A stretch of 13,470 nucleotides of DNA from assembly GCA_958420145.1 (NCBI GenBank), contig CATZIR010000006.1, positions 1 through 13,470 on the forward strand. The letters run 5' to 3'. The notes beneath the pieces are model-generated. The model saw only the letters and a list, made by a program, of their open reading frames with translations. It did not search any database and was not told where the DNA came from. The stretch is from an uncultured Eubacteriales bacterium. GTDB taxonomy: Bacteria; Bacillota; Clostridia; Christensenellales; UBA1242. The first letter of the stretch is position 1, and every line of letters starts with the position of its first letter. Both the position numbers and the translations under genes were made by a program. This document shows, in pieces, positions 7,495-13,280 of this stretch.

Positions 7495-8196
7495 TTATGC
7501 TTTTTTTACAACTTTGTAGTCGGTTGTTCCTTCAATAAGAACTGCTTCGTATCCATCTGCAACTAATTTGTCTTTGTTATCTGTTTTGTCGCTTGGGTTA
7601 AAGTTTTTGAATACACCGCCTGTAATTTCTACAGTTGTTTTGTCTGCATTTTGGTTGTAGATGTTAATTGTTTGGCCATATGGACCTTCTACACCATTGT
7701 CATTTAGTTGTTGAATAGAGTAGGTGCCATCTTTAATTTTTACGTTTCCTTCGTAAGCATAAACAGCACTAATATTGCCAATAAATTTGCCATCTTCAAT
7801 TGCTAGGTTTCCGCCGTCCATAACATCAATAGCATAGCAGTCATTTTCTTTTGCTTGAATTTTGCCGTTGCCTTTGATTGTAAGGTCGCCATTTTCTCTA
7901 ACTGAAATAATAGACCAAGAATTTGGCTCTTTATCCCATAAATCATTTGAATTTGATAGAGTTTTGCCGTTCATATCAAGTGTTACTTTTCTGCCAATCA
8001 CTAGAACGCTTTCTACATCAATATCTTCTTCTAATTTAACAATTTGTTTGTTGCCATTTAGTGCATCTACAAGTTCGTTATATGTTGATACTGTTGCAAC
8101 TGATTCACTACATGCTGTTGCTAAAAACATTAGTGGAACGATAAATAGTAGTGCTAGAAGTAATGATACTACTCTTTTAGACATAATTTTTCTCAT
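7495..8196 (-). CDS. Lipoprotein with right-handed beta-helix-like repeats
   Basis: The 233-residue product starts with a basic n-region, a hydrophobic stretch and the lipobox LATAC (Cys29), so it should be lipid-anchored outside the membrane. The mature part begins with a TYNELVDALNGNK segment. It then shows a series of short repeated units: VTLDMNGKTL, GDLTIKGNGKI, GNLAIEDGKFIG, GNVKIKDGTYS and TTVEITGGVFKN. These are typical of pectate-lyase-like beta-helix (parallel beta-helix) proteins. No catalytic residues are recognisable, so a binding or adhesive role is more likely than an enzyme. The end (GYEAVLIEGTTDYKVVKK) is common in such gut Firmicute proteins. ATG 8196 is chosen because AAGGAGA lies 5 bases upstream; Met5 is an alternative. 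It has its own promoter and terminator. Confidence 0.85.
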   Translation of the reverse strand: MRKIMSKRVVSLLLALLFIVPLMFLATACSESVATVSTYNELVDALNGNKQIVKLEEDIDVESVLVIGRKVTLDMNGKTLSNSNDLWDKEPNSWSIISVRENGDLTIKGNGKIQAKENDCYAIDVMDGGNLAIEDGKFIGNISAVYAYEGNVKIKDGTYSIQQLNDNGVEGPYGQTINIYNQNADKTTVEITGGVFKNFNPSDKTDNKDKLVADGYEAVLIEGTTDYKVVKKA

Positions 8197-8216
8197 ATTT
8201 TCTCCTTTTTTTTGAG

Positions 8217-8243
8217 ATTATATTTATCTCCAAAATGATATTA
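8217..8243 (-). promoter_or_regulatory. Promoter for the 7495-8196 lipoprotein gene
   Basis: Minus-strand TATAAT (8222-8217) is perfect. The -35 is weak: TTAATA with a 16-base spacer, or TTGTTA with 19. The predicted start near 8210 gives a 14-base leader containing AAGGAGA. Confidence 0.6.
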
Positions 8244-8352
8244 ACAAAATATTAAAAATGTAGTCAATTTATTTTTACTCTTTTTTCAAAAAAATATTCT
8301 TTAAAATAAATATATTAATATTGCCATAAATGTATGATAATACTTTAAAATA

Positions 8353-8361
8353 TGATAAAAT
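8353..8361 (+). promoter_or_regulatory. Extended -10 promoter for cdd
   Basis: TGATAAAAT (8353-8361) is an extended -10, and no clear -35 is visible. The expected first base is G8368, so the leader starts with GTAGGTG, which is also the ribosome binding site, and is only 13 bases long. Confidence 0.6.
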
Positions 8362-8380
8362 AATGTTGTAGGTGTTAGAA

Positions 8381-8779
8381 ATGAAAAAACAATATAGTAA
8401 CGAACAATTAATAAAGTTAGCACTAAAGGCAAAACAAAATTCTTATTCGCCATATTCTAAATTTGCTGTTGGTGCAGTTGCTTTGGCTGGTAGTGGCAAA
8501 GTTTATATTGGAACAAATGTAGAAAATGCAAGTTACCCTGCTGGGTGCTGTGCTGAGCGTAGTGCAATTTATAGTGCAATTTCTAACGGCGAAAAAGTTT
8601 TAGAAAAACTCGTTGTTGTAGCTAGTGATAACGAAGTTGTTTATCCTTGTGGCATTTGTAGGCAAGTTATTTTGGAACATATAAAAAATGGCAAAATAAT
8701 ATGTGCTAAAAACGAAAGGGAATACGAAGAGTATACGATTGAAGATTTGCTTCCAAAATCGTTTAACTTAAAAAAATAG
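8381..8779 (+). CDS. cdd: Cytidine deaminase
   Basis: The enzyme hydrolyses cytidine and deoxycytidine to uridine and deoxyuridine plus ammonia in cytosolic pyrimidine salvage. From ATG 8381 the product is 132 residues, the usual size for the homotetrameric class. The substrate loop YSPYSKFAVGA lies at 22-32 and NVENASYPAG at 46-55. Zinc and catalytic residues are CAER (Cys57, Glu59 as proton shuttle) and PCGICRQ (Cys90, Cys93). ATG 8381 is preferred over GTG 8372 because AGGTG (8370-8374) is its ribosome binding site and family members begin near here. The gene is monocistronic, with a promoter directly upstream and a terminator overlapping its stop codon. The lipoprotein gene on the left is divergent and the one on the right is convergent. 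Confidence 0.96.
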   Translation: MKKQYSNEQLIKLALKAKQNSYSPYSKFAVGAVALAGSGKVYIGTNVENASYPAGCCAERSAIYSAISNGEKVLEKLVVVASDNEVVYPCGICRQVILEHIKNGKIICAKNEREYEEYTIEDLLPKSFNLKK

Positions 8780-8799
8780 GACAGTTTGGTCCTATTTTT
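8772..8799. terminator. Bidirectional terminator between cdd and the 8823 lipoprotein gene
   Basis: AAAAATAGGAC (8772-8782) pairs with GTCCTATTTTT (8789-8799) around AGTTTG. The left arm contains the cdd stop codon TAG. A and T runs on both sides suit both converging genes. Confidence 0.9.
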
Positions 8800-8822
8800 A
8801 TATTATTCAAAAATTTTTTGTT

Positions 8823-9458
8823 TTACTTAAAATAAGCATTAATTTGAACAGACAAACTACCACCGTTTGTCGCGTATTCGCTAGAACCTACCAAAACAGT
8901 TTTATCAAGTTCTAGGTTTAGGCTAGCACATAGTGTAGGGAGTTTTAGATTGCTACTATTGTTATAGAAAACAAATTCATCTTGGTCTGTGCCAGCAACA
9001 GTCATATACAAGTTTTCATTCTCGCCAGCAATGATTGTATATTGCGAGTTGCTGTTTCCTATGACATTAAGTTCTTGTCCGTTTATCAATACTTTTTGTT
9101 CTTCGACTGATTTGAATTCAAACTTGAGTGCATTTAGTTCATTGGTGTTTAATTGACTAAGCAGTTTGCTTTTGATTAGTTCAAAACCGTTTGCGCCACT
9201 AACCACTTCTTCTTTAGTTTTTCCAAGTGCGTTTTCCCAGTTGATATTGTCAAAGTAGTCAACGCAAATTTTAGATAACTTCATATTTTTGCCGTCAACC
9301 ACATAGATAATGTCAATATCGCTTAGTCTAGAAAAAGTTAATGTTTTGTTCCAAGGCGTAGGTGTAGACGCACCACAAGCACTTGCTAGAACGCTCAAAA
9401 CTAGCAACAGACTAATTGTTAGAGCGAGTAGAACAGATTTTTTGTTTATTTTTGCCAT
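8823..9458 (-). CDS. Small lipoprotein, function unknown
   Basis: The 211-residue product has a lysine-rich start (KINKK), a hydrophobic core and the lipobox LASAC (Cys28), so it should be exported and lipid-anchored. After a Ser/Thr/Pro linker comes about 175 residues of alternating beta-strand-like sequence with no motif I recognise. Cys66 and Cys177 (approximate numbering) could be relevant to folding. GGGGGA about 8 bases upstream supports ATG 9458. It has its own promoter, whose -10 lies in an inverted repeat, and ends at the terminator shared with cdd. The alkaline phosphatase gene upstream on the same strand is 171 bases away. Both could act at the cell surface, but nothing in the sequence links them further. 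Confidence 0.8.
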   Translation of the reverse strand: MAKINKKSVLLALTISLLLVLSVLASACGASTPTPWNKTLTFSRLSDIDIIYVVDGKNMKLSKICVDYFDNINWENALGKTKEEVVSGANGFELIKSKLLSQLNTNELNALKFEFKSVEEQKVLINGQELNVIGNSNSQYTIIAGENENLYMTVAGTDQDEFVFYNNSSNLKLPTLCASLNLELDKTVLVGSSEYATNGGSLSVQINAYFK

Positions 9459-9473
9459 ACATAATCCCCCTTA

Positions 9474-9512
9474 ATATACTTTGAGTATATAAAAATTATT
9501 TTAACAAAACAA
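9474..9512 (-). promoter_or_regulatory. Promoter of the 8823 lipoprotein gene with inverted repeat over the -10
   Basis: On minus, TTGTTT (9512-9507), 17 bases and TATACT (9489-9484). The -10 is one arm of a perfect 7-bp inverted repeat, ATATACT-caa-AGTATAT (9490-9474), whose other arm covers the predicted start. This could be an operator or a 5' hairpin. Confidence 0.55.
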
Positions 9513-9607
9513 ATAAAATAACGTAAATCTAAGTTTTATTGCAAAATATATGCCGATTTTTTTGTTAATTACATATTTTTTATCTAAGTTATATCCTTTG
9601 TATATAG

Positions 9608-9624
9608 CAAATAATAGTTATTTG
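9608..9624 (-). other. Weak stem-loop after the alkaline phosphatase gene
   Basis: CAAATAA and TTATTTG pair around a 3-base loop, just after the stop at 9630-9632. The stem is AT-rich and no T-run follows, so it is a poor terminator at best. No better one is visible for this gene. Confidence 0.3.
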
Positions 9625-9629
9625 TAAAC

Positions 9630-10757
9630 TTAATTTAACCCTAATAACGATTTACTAAGTTTGAAAATGTCGGTATTATCAATTTTGCTTTTTAACACTG
9701 AGTTTAGTTTTATTGTGCTTTGCGTTTTTTGAAATATAAAATATGGAACATCTTTGCTTGAATGACCTGAGCGTGTGTAGAGTGAATTGTTTATTTCGTC
9801 TTTTGTTTGATTGCTATATTTTAGTCCTCCTGTCTCGTGGTCGGCAGTTACTATTAAAGTAACATTAGTTTGAGATTGCAGTTTGCTGTGGCAAAGTTCA
9901 ATACTTTTGTCAAAACTATTTAGATAGCTCATCATTCCAAAAATGTCATTTGAGTGGCTTCTTTTATCTATATGAGCCCCTTCTATCATCAAAAAGTATC
10001 CGTTAGGGAAATTTGCTTCTAAGTAGTTTACGGCGTAGTCGGTAAGCATTTCTAGAGTAGGCGATGTGTTACTTCCATTGGTTGCAACCACACTTTCAAA
10101 AACACCAAATTGTTTTGCTTGATTCATTTGCAAAAGCGATAAATCATTTTGGTAGTTATAACCTTTATCTATTAGCGTTTGTTTGTAGTTTTCATAAGTA
10201 TTTTTCCCAGAACCTAAAAACAAGTCTATGTTACTTGTTAATTGACCTAAAATAATTTGGTCTGTATCGCCTCGTTTGTTTGCGTGTGAAGAAAATGAAG
10301 CAGGGGTAGCACCATACAAGTTATCAGTTGTGACAATTCCAACTCCAATGCCTTTGGCTTTGGCTAGTTCACTTATTGTTTGAATATCTGTGCCACGATG
10401 TCTTGATACTTCTTTGTTATCATATTTTTTTCCAGTTGCTAAACTACTTGCTGCAGCAGCACTGTCTGTTGGTGAAAATAATGCGTTAGAAAAAGTTGAC
10501 ACTTGACCTTGATTTTCAAATGATGTCATAAACATTTCTCTTTCGTAGAAACTAGAAGTTGCTTTGATATGATTAAAGCCCATTCCGTCGCCAATAAATA
10601 GAATAACTTTGTTTGAGCTGCCGAAAATTTTAGAAAAGTCTATCGTATTTAGTCTTGTATTTCTTGATATAATTAATCCTAAAAAGCCACCACATATTGC
10701 AAAAATAATTGAAAATACAACACAAATGCTAATTATAATTTTTCTTTTTTTTGTCAT
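9630..10757 (-). CDS. Membrane-anchored alkaline phosphatase (PhoA family)
   Basis: The enzyme hydrolyses phosphate monoesters outside the membrane to release phosphate. The 375-residue product begins KKRKIIISICVV with one helix (about 7-30) that serves as an uncleaved anchor or signal. Family motifs follow: FIGDGMG (Asp57, metal), PTDSAAAAS with nucleophile Ser99, ATPASF (Thr151) with Arg162 nearby, EGAHIDKRSH (Glu259, Asp264, Lys265, His268), TADHETGG (Asp306, His307) and SGHSSKDVP (His332). These match E. coli PhoA Asp51, Ser102, Thr155, Arg166, Glu322, Asp327, Lys328, His331, Asp369, His370 and His412. E. coli Asp153 is Gly149 here. ATG 10757 is chosen over an upstream in-frame start because GAGGAAA lies 7 bases before it. 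No Pho box was recognised. Confidence 0.93.
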   Translation of the reverse strand: MTKKRKIIISICVVFSIIFAICGGFLGLIISRNTRLNTIDFSKIFGSSNKVILFIGDGMGFNHIKATSSFYEREMFMTSFENQGQVSTFSNALFSPTDSAAAASSLATGKKYDNKEVSRHRGTDIQTISELAKAKGIGVGIVTTDNLYGATPASFSSHANKRGDTDQIILGQLTSNIDLFLGSGKNTYENYKQTLIDKGYNYQNDLSLLQMNQAKQFGVFESVVATNGSNTSPTLEMLTDYAVNYLEANFPNGYFLMIEGAHIDKRSHSNDIFGMMSYLNSFDKSIELCHSKLQSQTNVTLIVTADHETGGLKYSNQTKDEINNSLYTRSGHSSKDVPYFIFQKTQSTIKLNSVLKSKIDNTDIFKLSKSLLGLN

Positions 10758-10777
10758 AGTTGTTTCCTCATAAAATA

Positions 10778-10807
10778 ATAATATCATTAAAAACTATTAC
10801 TTATCAA
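10778..10807 (-). promoter_or_regulatory. Promoter for the alkaline phosphatase gene
   Basis: On minus, TTGATA (10807-10802), 18 bases and TATTAT (10783-10778) with an extended TG. The start near 10771 gives a leader of about 14 bases that includes GAGGAAA. Confidence 0.65.
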
Positions 10808-10893
10808 ACATTTAGTAAGTTATAAAAATTTTAATATAAAGGAAAATGCTTTTTTAAAAAAATGCTAATTTTAATATATCTATGGCTAAATAT

Positions 10894-10929
10894 AAAAAAA
10901 TCGAAACCAGTTTTGGCTTCGATTTTTTT
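10894..10929. terminator. Terminator downstream of the DUF4279 gene
   Basis: AAAAAAATCGAA (10894-10905) pairs with TTCGATTTTTTT (10918-10929), with an inner CCA/TGG. The long T-run on minus follows the restored end of the DUF4279 gene by 18 bases. The A-run makes it bidirectional. Confidence 0.9.
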
Positions 10930-10946
10930 ATGTAGTTGAATAGTGT

Positions 10947-11320
10947 TTAGTTGAAGTCAACTTCAAAATCTGCACAAGTCATTAAGTAGTGCGATTGTTT
11001 GTACACTTAAACCAATGCAAGGCTTTTCTTTTAACTCGTCAAACACAATTCTTAATACGCATACTCCGTTGTTGGTTTGCAAGATTTCCTTAATTTTATC
11101 TAGTTTTGGCTTTATTTGTTCTATAAATTTTGCAAACAAATCGTCTGTGTAAATGTTGGTTAAAGTGTCGGTTCTAAATAAACTTGGCACTTTTTTCATT
11201 TCCTTTAGACTCGGAATAAGTAATCACTTTATATGGTTTTAGTTTCAAAATTTTTTGCAAACTTTTAACATCATAATCATTTTTGAAGCGAATACTTAAT
11301 GTAAAATGATATTTGTTCAT
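10947..11320 (-). pseudogene. Broken DUF4279 protein gene (two +1 shifts)
   Basis: ATG 11320 has AAGGGGA about 9 bases upstream and reads MNKYHFTLSIRFKNDYDV...GNEKSAKFI, then TAG after 48 codons. The next frame (from about 11199) carries FRTDTLTNIYTDDLFAKFIE, KPKLDKIKEIL, VLRIVFDELKEKPCIGLS and IALLNDLC, then stops with TGA at 10963. A third frame then gives CADFEVDFN and TAA at 10947. Joined, these make about 125 residues that look like a complete DUF4279 protein (a small cytosolic family of unknown function). Both joins need one base fewer: one between the A-run at about 11192-11198 and the T-run that follows it, one in the TT near 10976. Either the gene is decaying or the assembly has indels. 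A terminator and the tRNA-Leu gene lie upstream, and no promoter is evident. Confidence 0.8.
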
Positions 11321-11337
11321 TTTTTAATCCCCTTTGT

Positions 11338-11370
11338 AAAAAAATCCGAACCCTTTTTAGAGTTCGGATT
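11338..11370 (-). terminator. Terminator of the Lys-Leu tRNA unit
   Basis: AATCCGAAC (11343-11351) and GTTCGGATT (11362-11370) form a 9-bp stem. On minus it lies 7 bases after the tRNA-Leu CCA and is followed by seven T. Confidence 0.92.
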
Positions 11371-11377
11371 AATTTTG

Positions 11378-11460
11378 TGGTGCGGATGAAGGGACTTGAA
11401 CCCCCAAGGTTTCCCGCTAGATCCTAAGTCTAGTGCGTCTGCCAATTTCGCCACATCCGC
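11378..11460 (-). tRNA. tRNA-Leu (anticodon TAG)
   Basis: This is an 83-nucleotide class II tRNA with acceptor GCGGATG/CATCCGC, discriminator A and encoded CCA. Anticodon stem CTAGA/TCTAG has loop CTTAGGA, giving TAG for CUN codons. It has a long variable arm and a T loop of TTCAAGT. The outer two T-stem pairs are G-U. It has no promoter of its own and begins just after a terminator-like hairpin behind tRNA-Lys. Confidence 0.95.
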
Positions 11461-11504
11461 GAATAAAAATGTCCGTTTCCGTTCACACGGCAAACGGAGC
11501 ATTT
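11461..11504 (-). terminator. Terminator-like hairpin between tRNA-Lys and tRNA-Leu
   Basis: Reading minus, AAATG-TCCGTTT-CCGT pairs with ACGG-AAACGGA-CATTT (16 bp in three blocks with single-base bulges, loop GTGA). TTTTTATT follows and ends directly at the first base of tRNA-Leu. It may attenuate transcription or be an RNase processing site. Confidence 0.65.
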
Positions 11505-11580
11505 TGGTGACCCATCGGGGATTTGAACCCCGGACAACCGGATTAAAAGTCAGGTGCTCTACCAACTGAGCTAATGAGTC
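11505..11580 (-). tRNA. tRNA-Lys (anticodon TTT), with anticodon-stem mismatch
   Basis: The acceptor is GACTCAT/ATGGGTC with one G-U pair, discriminator A and encoded CCA. D arm GCTC/GAGC and T arm CGGGG-TTCAAAT-CCCCG are regular. The loop CTTTTAA gives anticodon TTT for AAA and AAG. The anticodon stem is CCTGA/TCCGG, so U29 faces C41; the usual partner would be A. All other positions look functional. Confidence 0.94.
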
Positions 11581-11598
11581 ATATTTGACAACTTTTAT

Positions 11599-11627
11599 AT
11601 TATAATGAAATTTTATGTCGTTGTCAA
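11599..11627 (-). promoter_or_regulatory. Promoter for the Lys-Leu tRNA unit
   Basis: On minus, TTGACA (11627-11622), 17 bases and TATAAT (11604-11599), all consensus. An 8-bp inverted repeat, TTGACAAC at the -35 and GTTGTCAA at 11592-11585, frames the promoter. Confidence 0.92.
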
Positions 11628-11643
11628 TAGATTTTTAGATAAA

Positions 11644-11754
11644 TTTCAAACAGACTAGAGTGGTTGGGGTGGCAAGATTTGAACTTACGCATGAGGGAGT
11701 CAAAGTCCCTTGCCTTACCGCTTGGCTACACCCCAGTGTATAGCCTGTTTGAAA
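11644..11754 (-). repeat. Inverted repeat bracketing tRNA-Gln
   Basis: TTTCAAACAGACTA (11644-11657) and TAGCCTGTTTGAAA (11741-11754) are inverted copies with one difference that becomes a G-U pair in the minus transcript. The precursor could thus form a 14-bp helix with tRNA-Gln in its loop: 5 unpaired bases on the 5' side and only CTC after the CCA. Confidence 0.75.
11661..11735 (-). tRNA. tRNA-Gln (anticodon TTG)
   Basis: The acceptor is TGGGGTG/CACCCCA with the U1-A72 first pair usual for glutamine, discriminator A and encoded CCA. Anticodon stem AGGGA/TCCCT has loop CTTTGAC, giving TTG for CAA/CAG. The T arm GTAAG-TTCAAAT-CTTGC contains one U-G pair. It is third in the Gly-Arg-Gln unit. 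No terminator hairpin of ordinary type follows, only the flanking inverted repeat. Confidence 0.95.
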
Positions 11755-11755
11755 G

Positions 11756-11832
11756 TGGTGCGTTTGAAGAGATTCGAACTCCCGACCCTCGCCTTAGAAG
11801 GGCGATGCTCTATCCAACTGAGCTACAAACGC
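11756..11832 (-). tRNA. tRNA-Arg (anticodon TCT)
   Basis: The acceptor is GCGTTTG/CAAACGC with discriminator A and encoded CCA. Anticodon stem TCGCC/GGCGA has loop CTTCTAA, giving TCT for AGA/AGG, the main arginine codons here. The T loop is TTCGAAT. It is second in the Gly-Arg-Gln unit, 20 bases from tRNA-Gln and 6 from tRNA-Gly. Confidence 0.97.
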
Positions 11833-11838
11833 ATATTA

Positions 11839-11912
11839 TGGAGCGGGTGATGGGAATCGGACCCACGCAGCCAGCTTGGAAGGCTGGAACTCTACCACTG
11901 AGCTACACCCGC
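11839..11912 (-). tRNA. tRNA-Gly (anticodon TCC), with C at position 55
   Basis: The acceptor is GCGGGTG/CACCCGC with discriminator U and encoded CCA. Anticodon stem CCAGC/GCTGG has loop CTTCCAA, giving TCC for GGA/GGG. The D loop AGTGGTA and 4-base variable loop are normal for glycine. The T arm is GTGGG-TCCGATT-CCCAT, so the T loop begins T-C-C rather than the near-invariant T-T-C, and position 55 cannot become pseudouridine. It is first in the Gly-Arg-Gln unit. Confidence 0.94.
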
Positions 11913-11922
11913 AGTCTTTTAA

Positions 11923-11951
11923 ATAATAGCACAATATTATCTTGTTGTCAA
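11923..11951 (-). promoter_or_regulatory. Promoter for the Gly-Arg-Gln tRNA unit
   Basis: On minus, TTGACA (11951-11946), 17 bases and TATTAT (11928-11923). The start near 11916 is a few bases before tRNA-Gly. It shares TTGACAAC with the tRNA-Lys promoter. Confidence 0.88.
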
Positions 11952-12051
11952 CTATTAATTTTTATTTTTTACATTTTTTTACACTTTCTATTTTTGTGTG
12001 GCATCCGTAAAAAAACTTGTTCAAACTAGATAAAAAAATTTCCTTTAGGTA

Positions 12052-12080
12052 TTGACTTTGTTTACTTTCTAGGTTAAAAT
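12052..12080 (+). promoter_or_regulatory. Promoter for the 12110 gene
   Basis: TTGACT (12052-12057), 17 bases and TAAAAT (12075-12080). The start near 12087 gives a leader of about 23 bases with AGAAAGGGA as ribosome binding site. Confidence 0.82.
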
Positions 12081-12109
12081 GTTTGTAGCATAGAAAGGGA
12101 AGTAAAGAC

Positions 12110-13252
12110 ATGAAGTATAAAACTAAAAACCTTTTTGATGATACGGAAGAAACTAATTCGTTCATTGAAATTGACAATAATAAAGGAAAGATAGTAGATG
12201 GCCCTGACAAAAAGTCAGAAAGTAATCTTTCGATTGCTGAAGCAATGGATAAGTATTTTTACCCTAAGTTTAAGTCCTTATCGGATTATAAAAAAAGAAT
12301 AGAAGATGTTTATCATAAAATTAACTTAAATATGCCACAAAATCCAAAGAGAAAACTGGTGGGCCTAAGAGTAATGTTGGAGACTTTGCTCTCTTTAGGA
12401 CTTGGCTGTGCTACTGGTTTTGTTTCTTATTTGTTAAGTGGTTACGTGATGATTCCAACGCTTCTTGCTGGCGCAATTTCTACTGTTGTGTTTAGTTCAG
12501 TTGTAGGTATTATTGACCATGTTGCATATAGAAAAAGAGTTAAAAAGAAAAATGAAGCAGCAATAGCGCTCAATAATAAACTTTTAGAAGTTATTAATGA
12601 TGATACGAAACTCATAGACAAAATTCTTAATGCTATTAATGATTTCAAAAAACAAGTTGATTTTAATCAACAAATAGCAATAGATGACCTAGGTCGTGTT
12701 CAAGACAGTGTTATTATGTTTAATAAGAAAATCTATAGATTGGTTCATGCATTATATAATGTCGCTGATGGTAAAAATGAAACACTGGTTAATCTAGTTG
12801 AAAAATACAAATATGCATACAATAGTTTTAAAGACACGAATGACATCTTGAATGATTTTAATATATTAAAAAAAATTCTCCCAACTTTACAAGTTTATGC
12901 ACCTCAAATAATTGATCAAGATAATACAAATGTGATATACTCATTTAGACAGGAAGAAGCGAAACTTCTTATCAAAACAATTATTCCTTTTGCTCAAGTT
13001 CTAAATGTTACATATGGTAAGGTTTTTGAAAACTTCAAGGAAGCACAACGAAAAGAAGAAGAAAAAATTCTACAAGAAAAAATGCGCCAAAAAGAAGAAG
13101 AGAGAAAACGCTTAGAAAAAGAACAAGAAGAAGAAAGACTTCGCAAAGAAATTGAAAGAGAAAAATTTGAAAAAGAAAATAGCCAATACAAAAAATTTTT
13201 TGATAAATTTGGCATTGATGCAGAACTTGACCAAGATGAACTAACAAAATAA
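12110..13252 (+). CDS. Two-helix membrane protein with long C-terminal coiled coil, function unknown
   Basis: The 380-residue product is not recognised. Residues 1-80 are polar and charged. Two hydrophobic helices follow (about 86-109 and 112-136) with a very short turn, making a hairpin in the membrane, then RKRVKKK. Residues 145-305 are helical and polar with no motif. From about 308 to 360 there is a Glu/Lys/Arg-rich stretch (KEEEKILQEKMRQKEEERKR) that should form a long charged helix or coiled coil, and the tail is acidic. Both termini are likely cytoplasmic, which would suit a membrane-tethered scaffold, but that is inference. AGAAAGGGA about 9 bases upstream supports ATG 12110. It lies alone between tRNA units, and its last codons contain the tRNA-Glu promoter. 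Confidence 0.85.
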   Translation: MKYKTKNLFDDTEETNSFIEIDNNKGKIVDGPDKKSESNLSIAEAMDKYFYPKFKSLSDYKKRIEDVYHKINLNMPQNPKRKLVGLRVMLETLLSLGLGCATGFVSYLLSGYVMIPTLLAGAISTVVFSSVVGIIDHVAYRKRVKKKNEAAIALNNKLLEVINDDTKLIDKILNAINDFKKQVDFNQQIAIDDLGRVQDSVIMFNKKIYRLVHALYNVADGKNETLVNLVEKYKYAYNSFKDTNDILNDFNILKKILPTLQVYAPQIIDQDNTNVIYSFRQEEAKLLIKTIIPFAQVLNVTYGKVFENFKEAQRKEEEKILQEKMRQKEEERKRLEKEQEEERLRKEIEREKFEKENSQYKKFFDKFGIDAELDQDELTK

Positions 13253-13255
13253 AAT
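13227..13255 (+). promoter_or_regulatory. Promoter for tRNA-Glu inside the end of the 12110 gene
   Basis: TTGACC (13227-13232), 17 bases and TAAAAT (13250-13255). The -10 includes the TAA stop codon of the preceding gene. The start near 13262 gives a short leader before tRNA-Glu. Confidence 0.75.
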
Positions 13256-13277
13256 TTTCTAGCATTTTTGCTAGAAA
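13256..13277 (+). other. Hairpin between the 12110 gene and tRNA-Glu
   Basis: TTTCTAGCA (13256-13264) pairs with TGCTAGAAA (13269-13277) around TTTT. No T-run follows, so it is probably not a full terminator; it may mark the mRNA 3' end or 5' processing of the tRNA. Confidence 0.5.
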
Positions 13278-13280
13278 TAT

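Noticed and set aside
10778..10807. Pho-box operator upstream of the alkaline phosphatase gene
   Set aside because: No repeated PhoP/PhoB-type direct repeats could be recognised around the promoter.
11192..11198. A-run in the DUF4279 gene as a programmed frameshift site
   Set aside because: The needed shift is +1 (or -2), whereas A AAA AAG-type sites give -1 and the codon phase does not match. A second shift near 10976 also makes programmed recoding unlikely.
4971..11320. A genomic island or prophage between tRNA-His and the tRNA cluster
   Set aside because: No integrase, transposase, attachment-site repeat of a tRNA 3' end, or phage structural gene is present, and composition resembles the rest.
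11585..11606. Plus-strand promoter from TTGACA and TATAAT near 11585-11606
   Set aside because: The spacing is only 10 bases. The boxes fit the minus-strand tRNA-Lys promoter instead.
11317..12029. Open frames across the tRNA cluster on both strands
   Set aside because: They run through tRNA genes, whose GC-richer sequence lacks stops. They are not protein genes.
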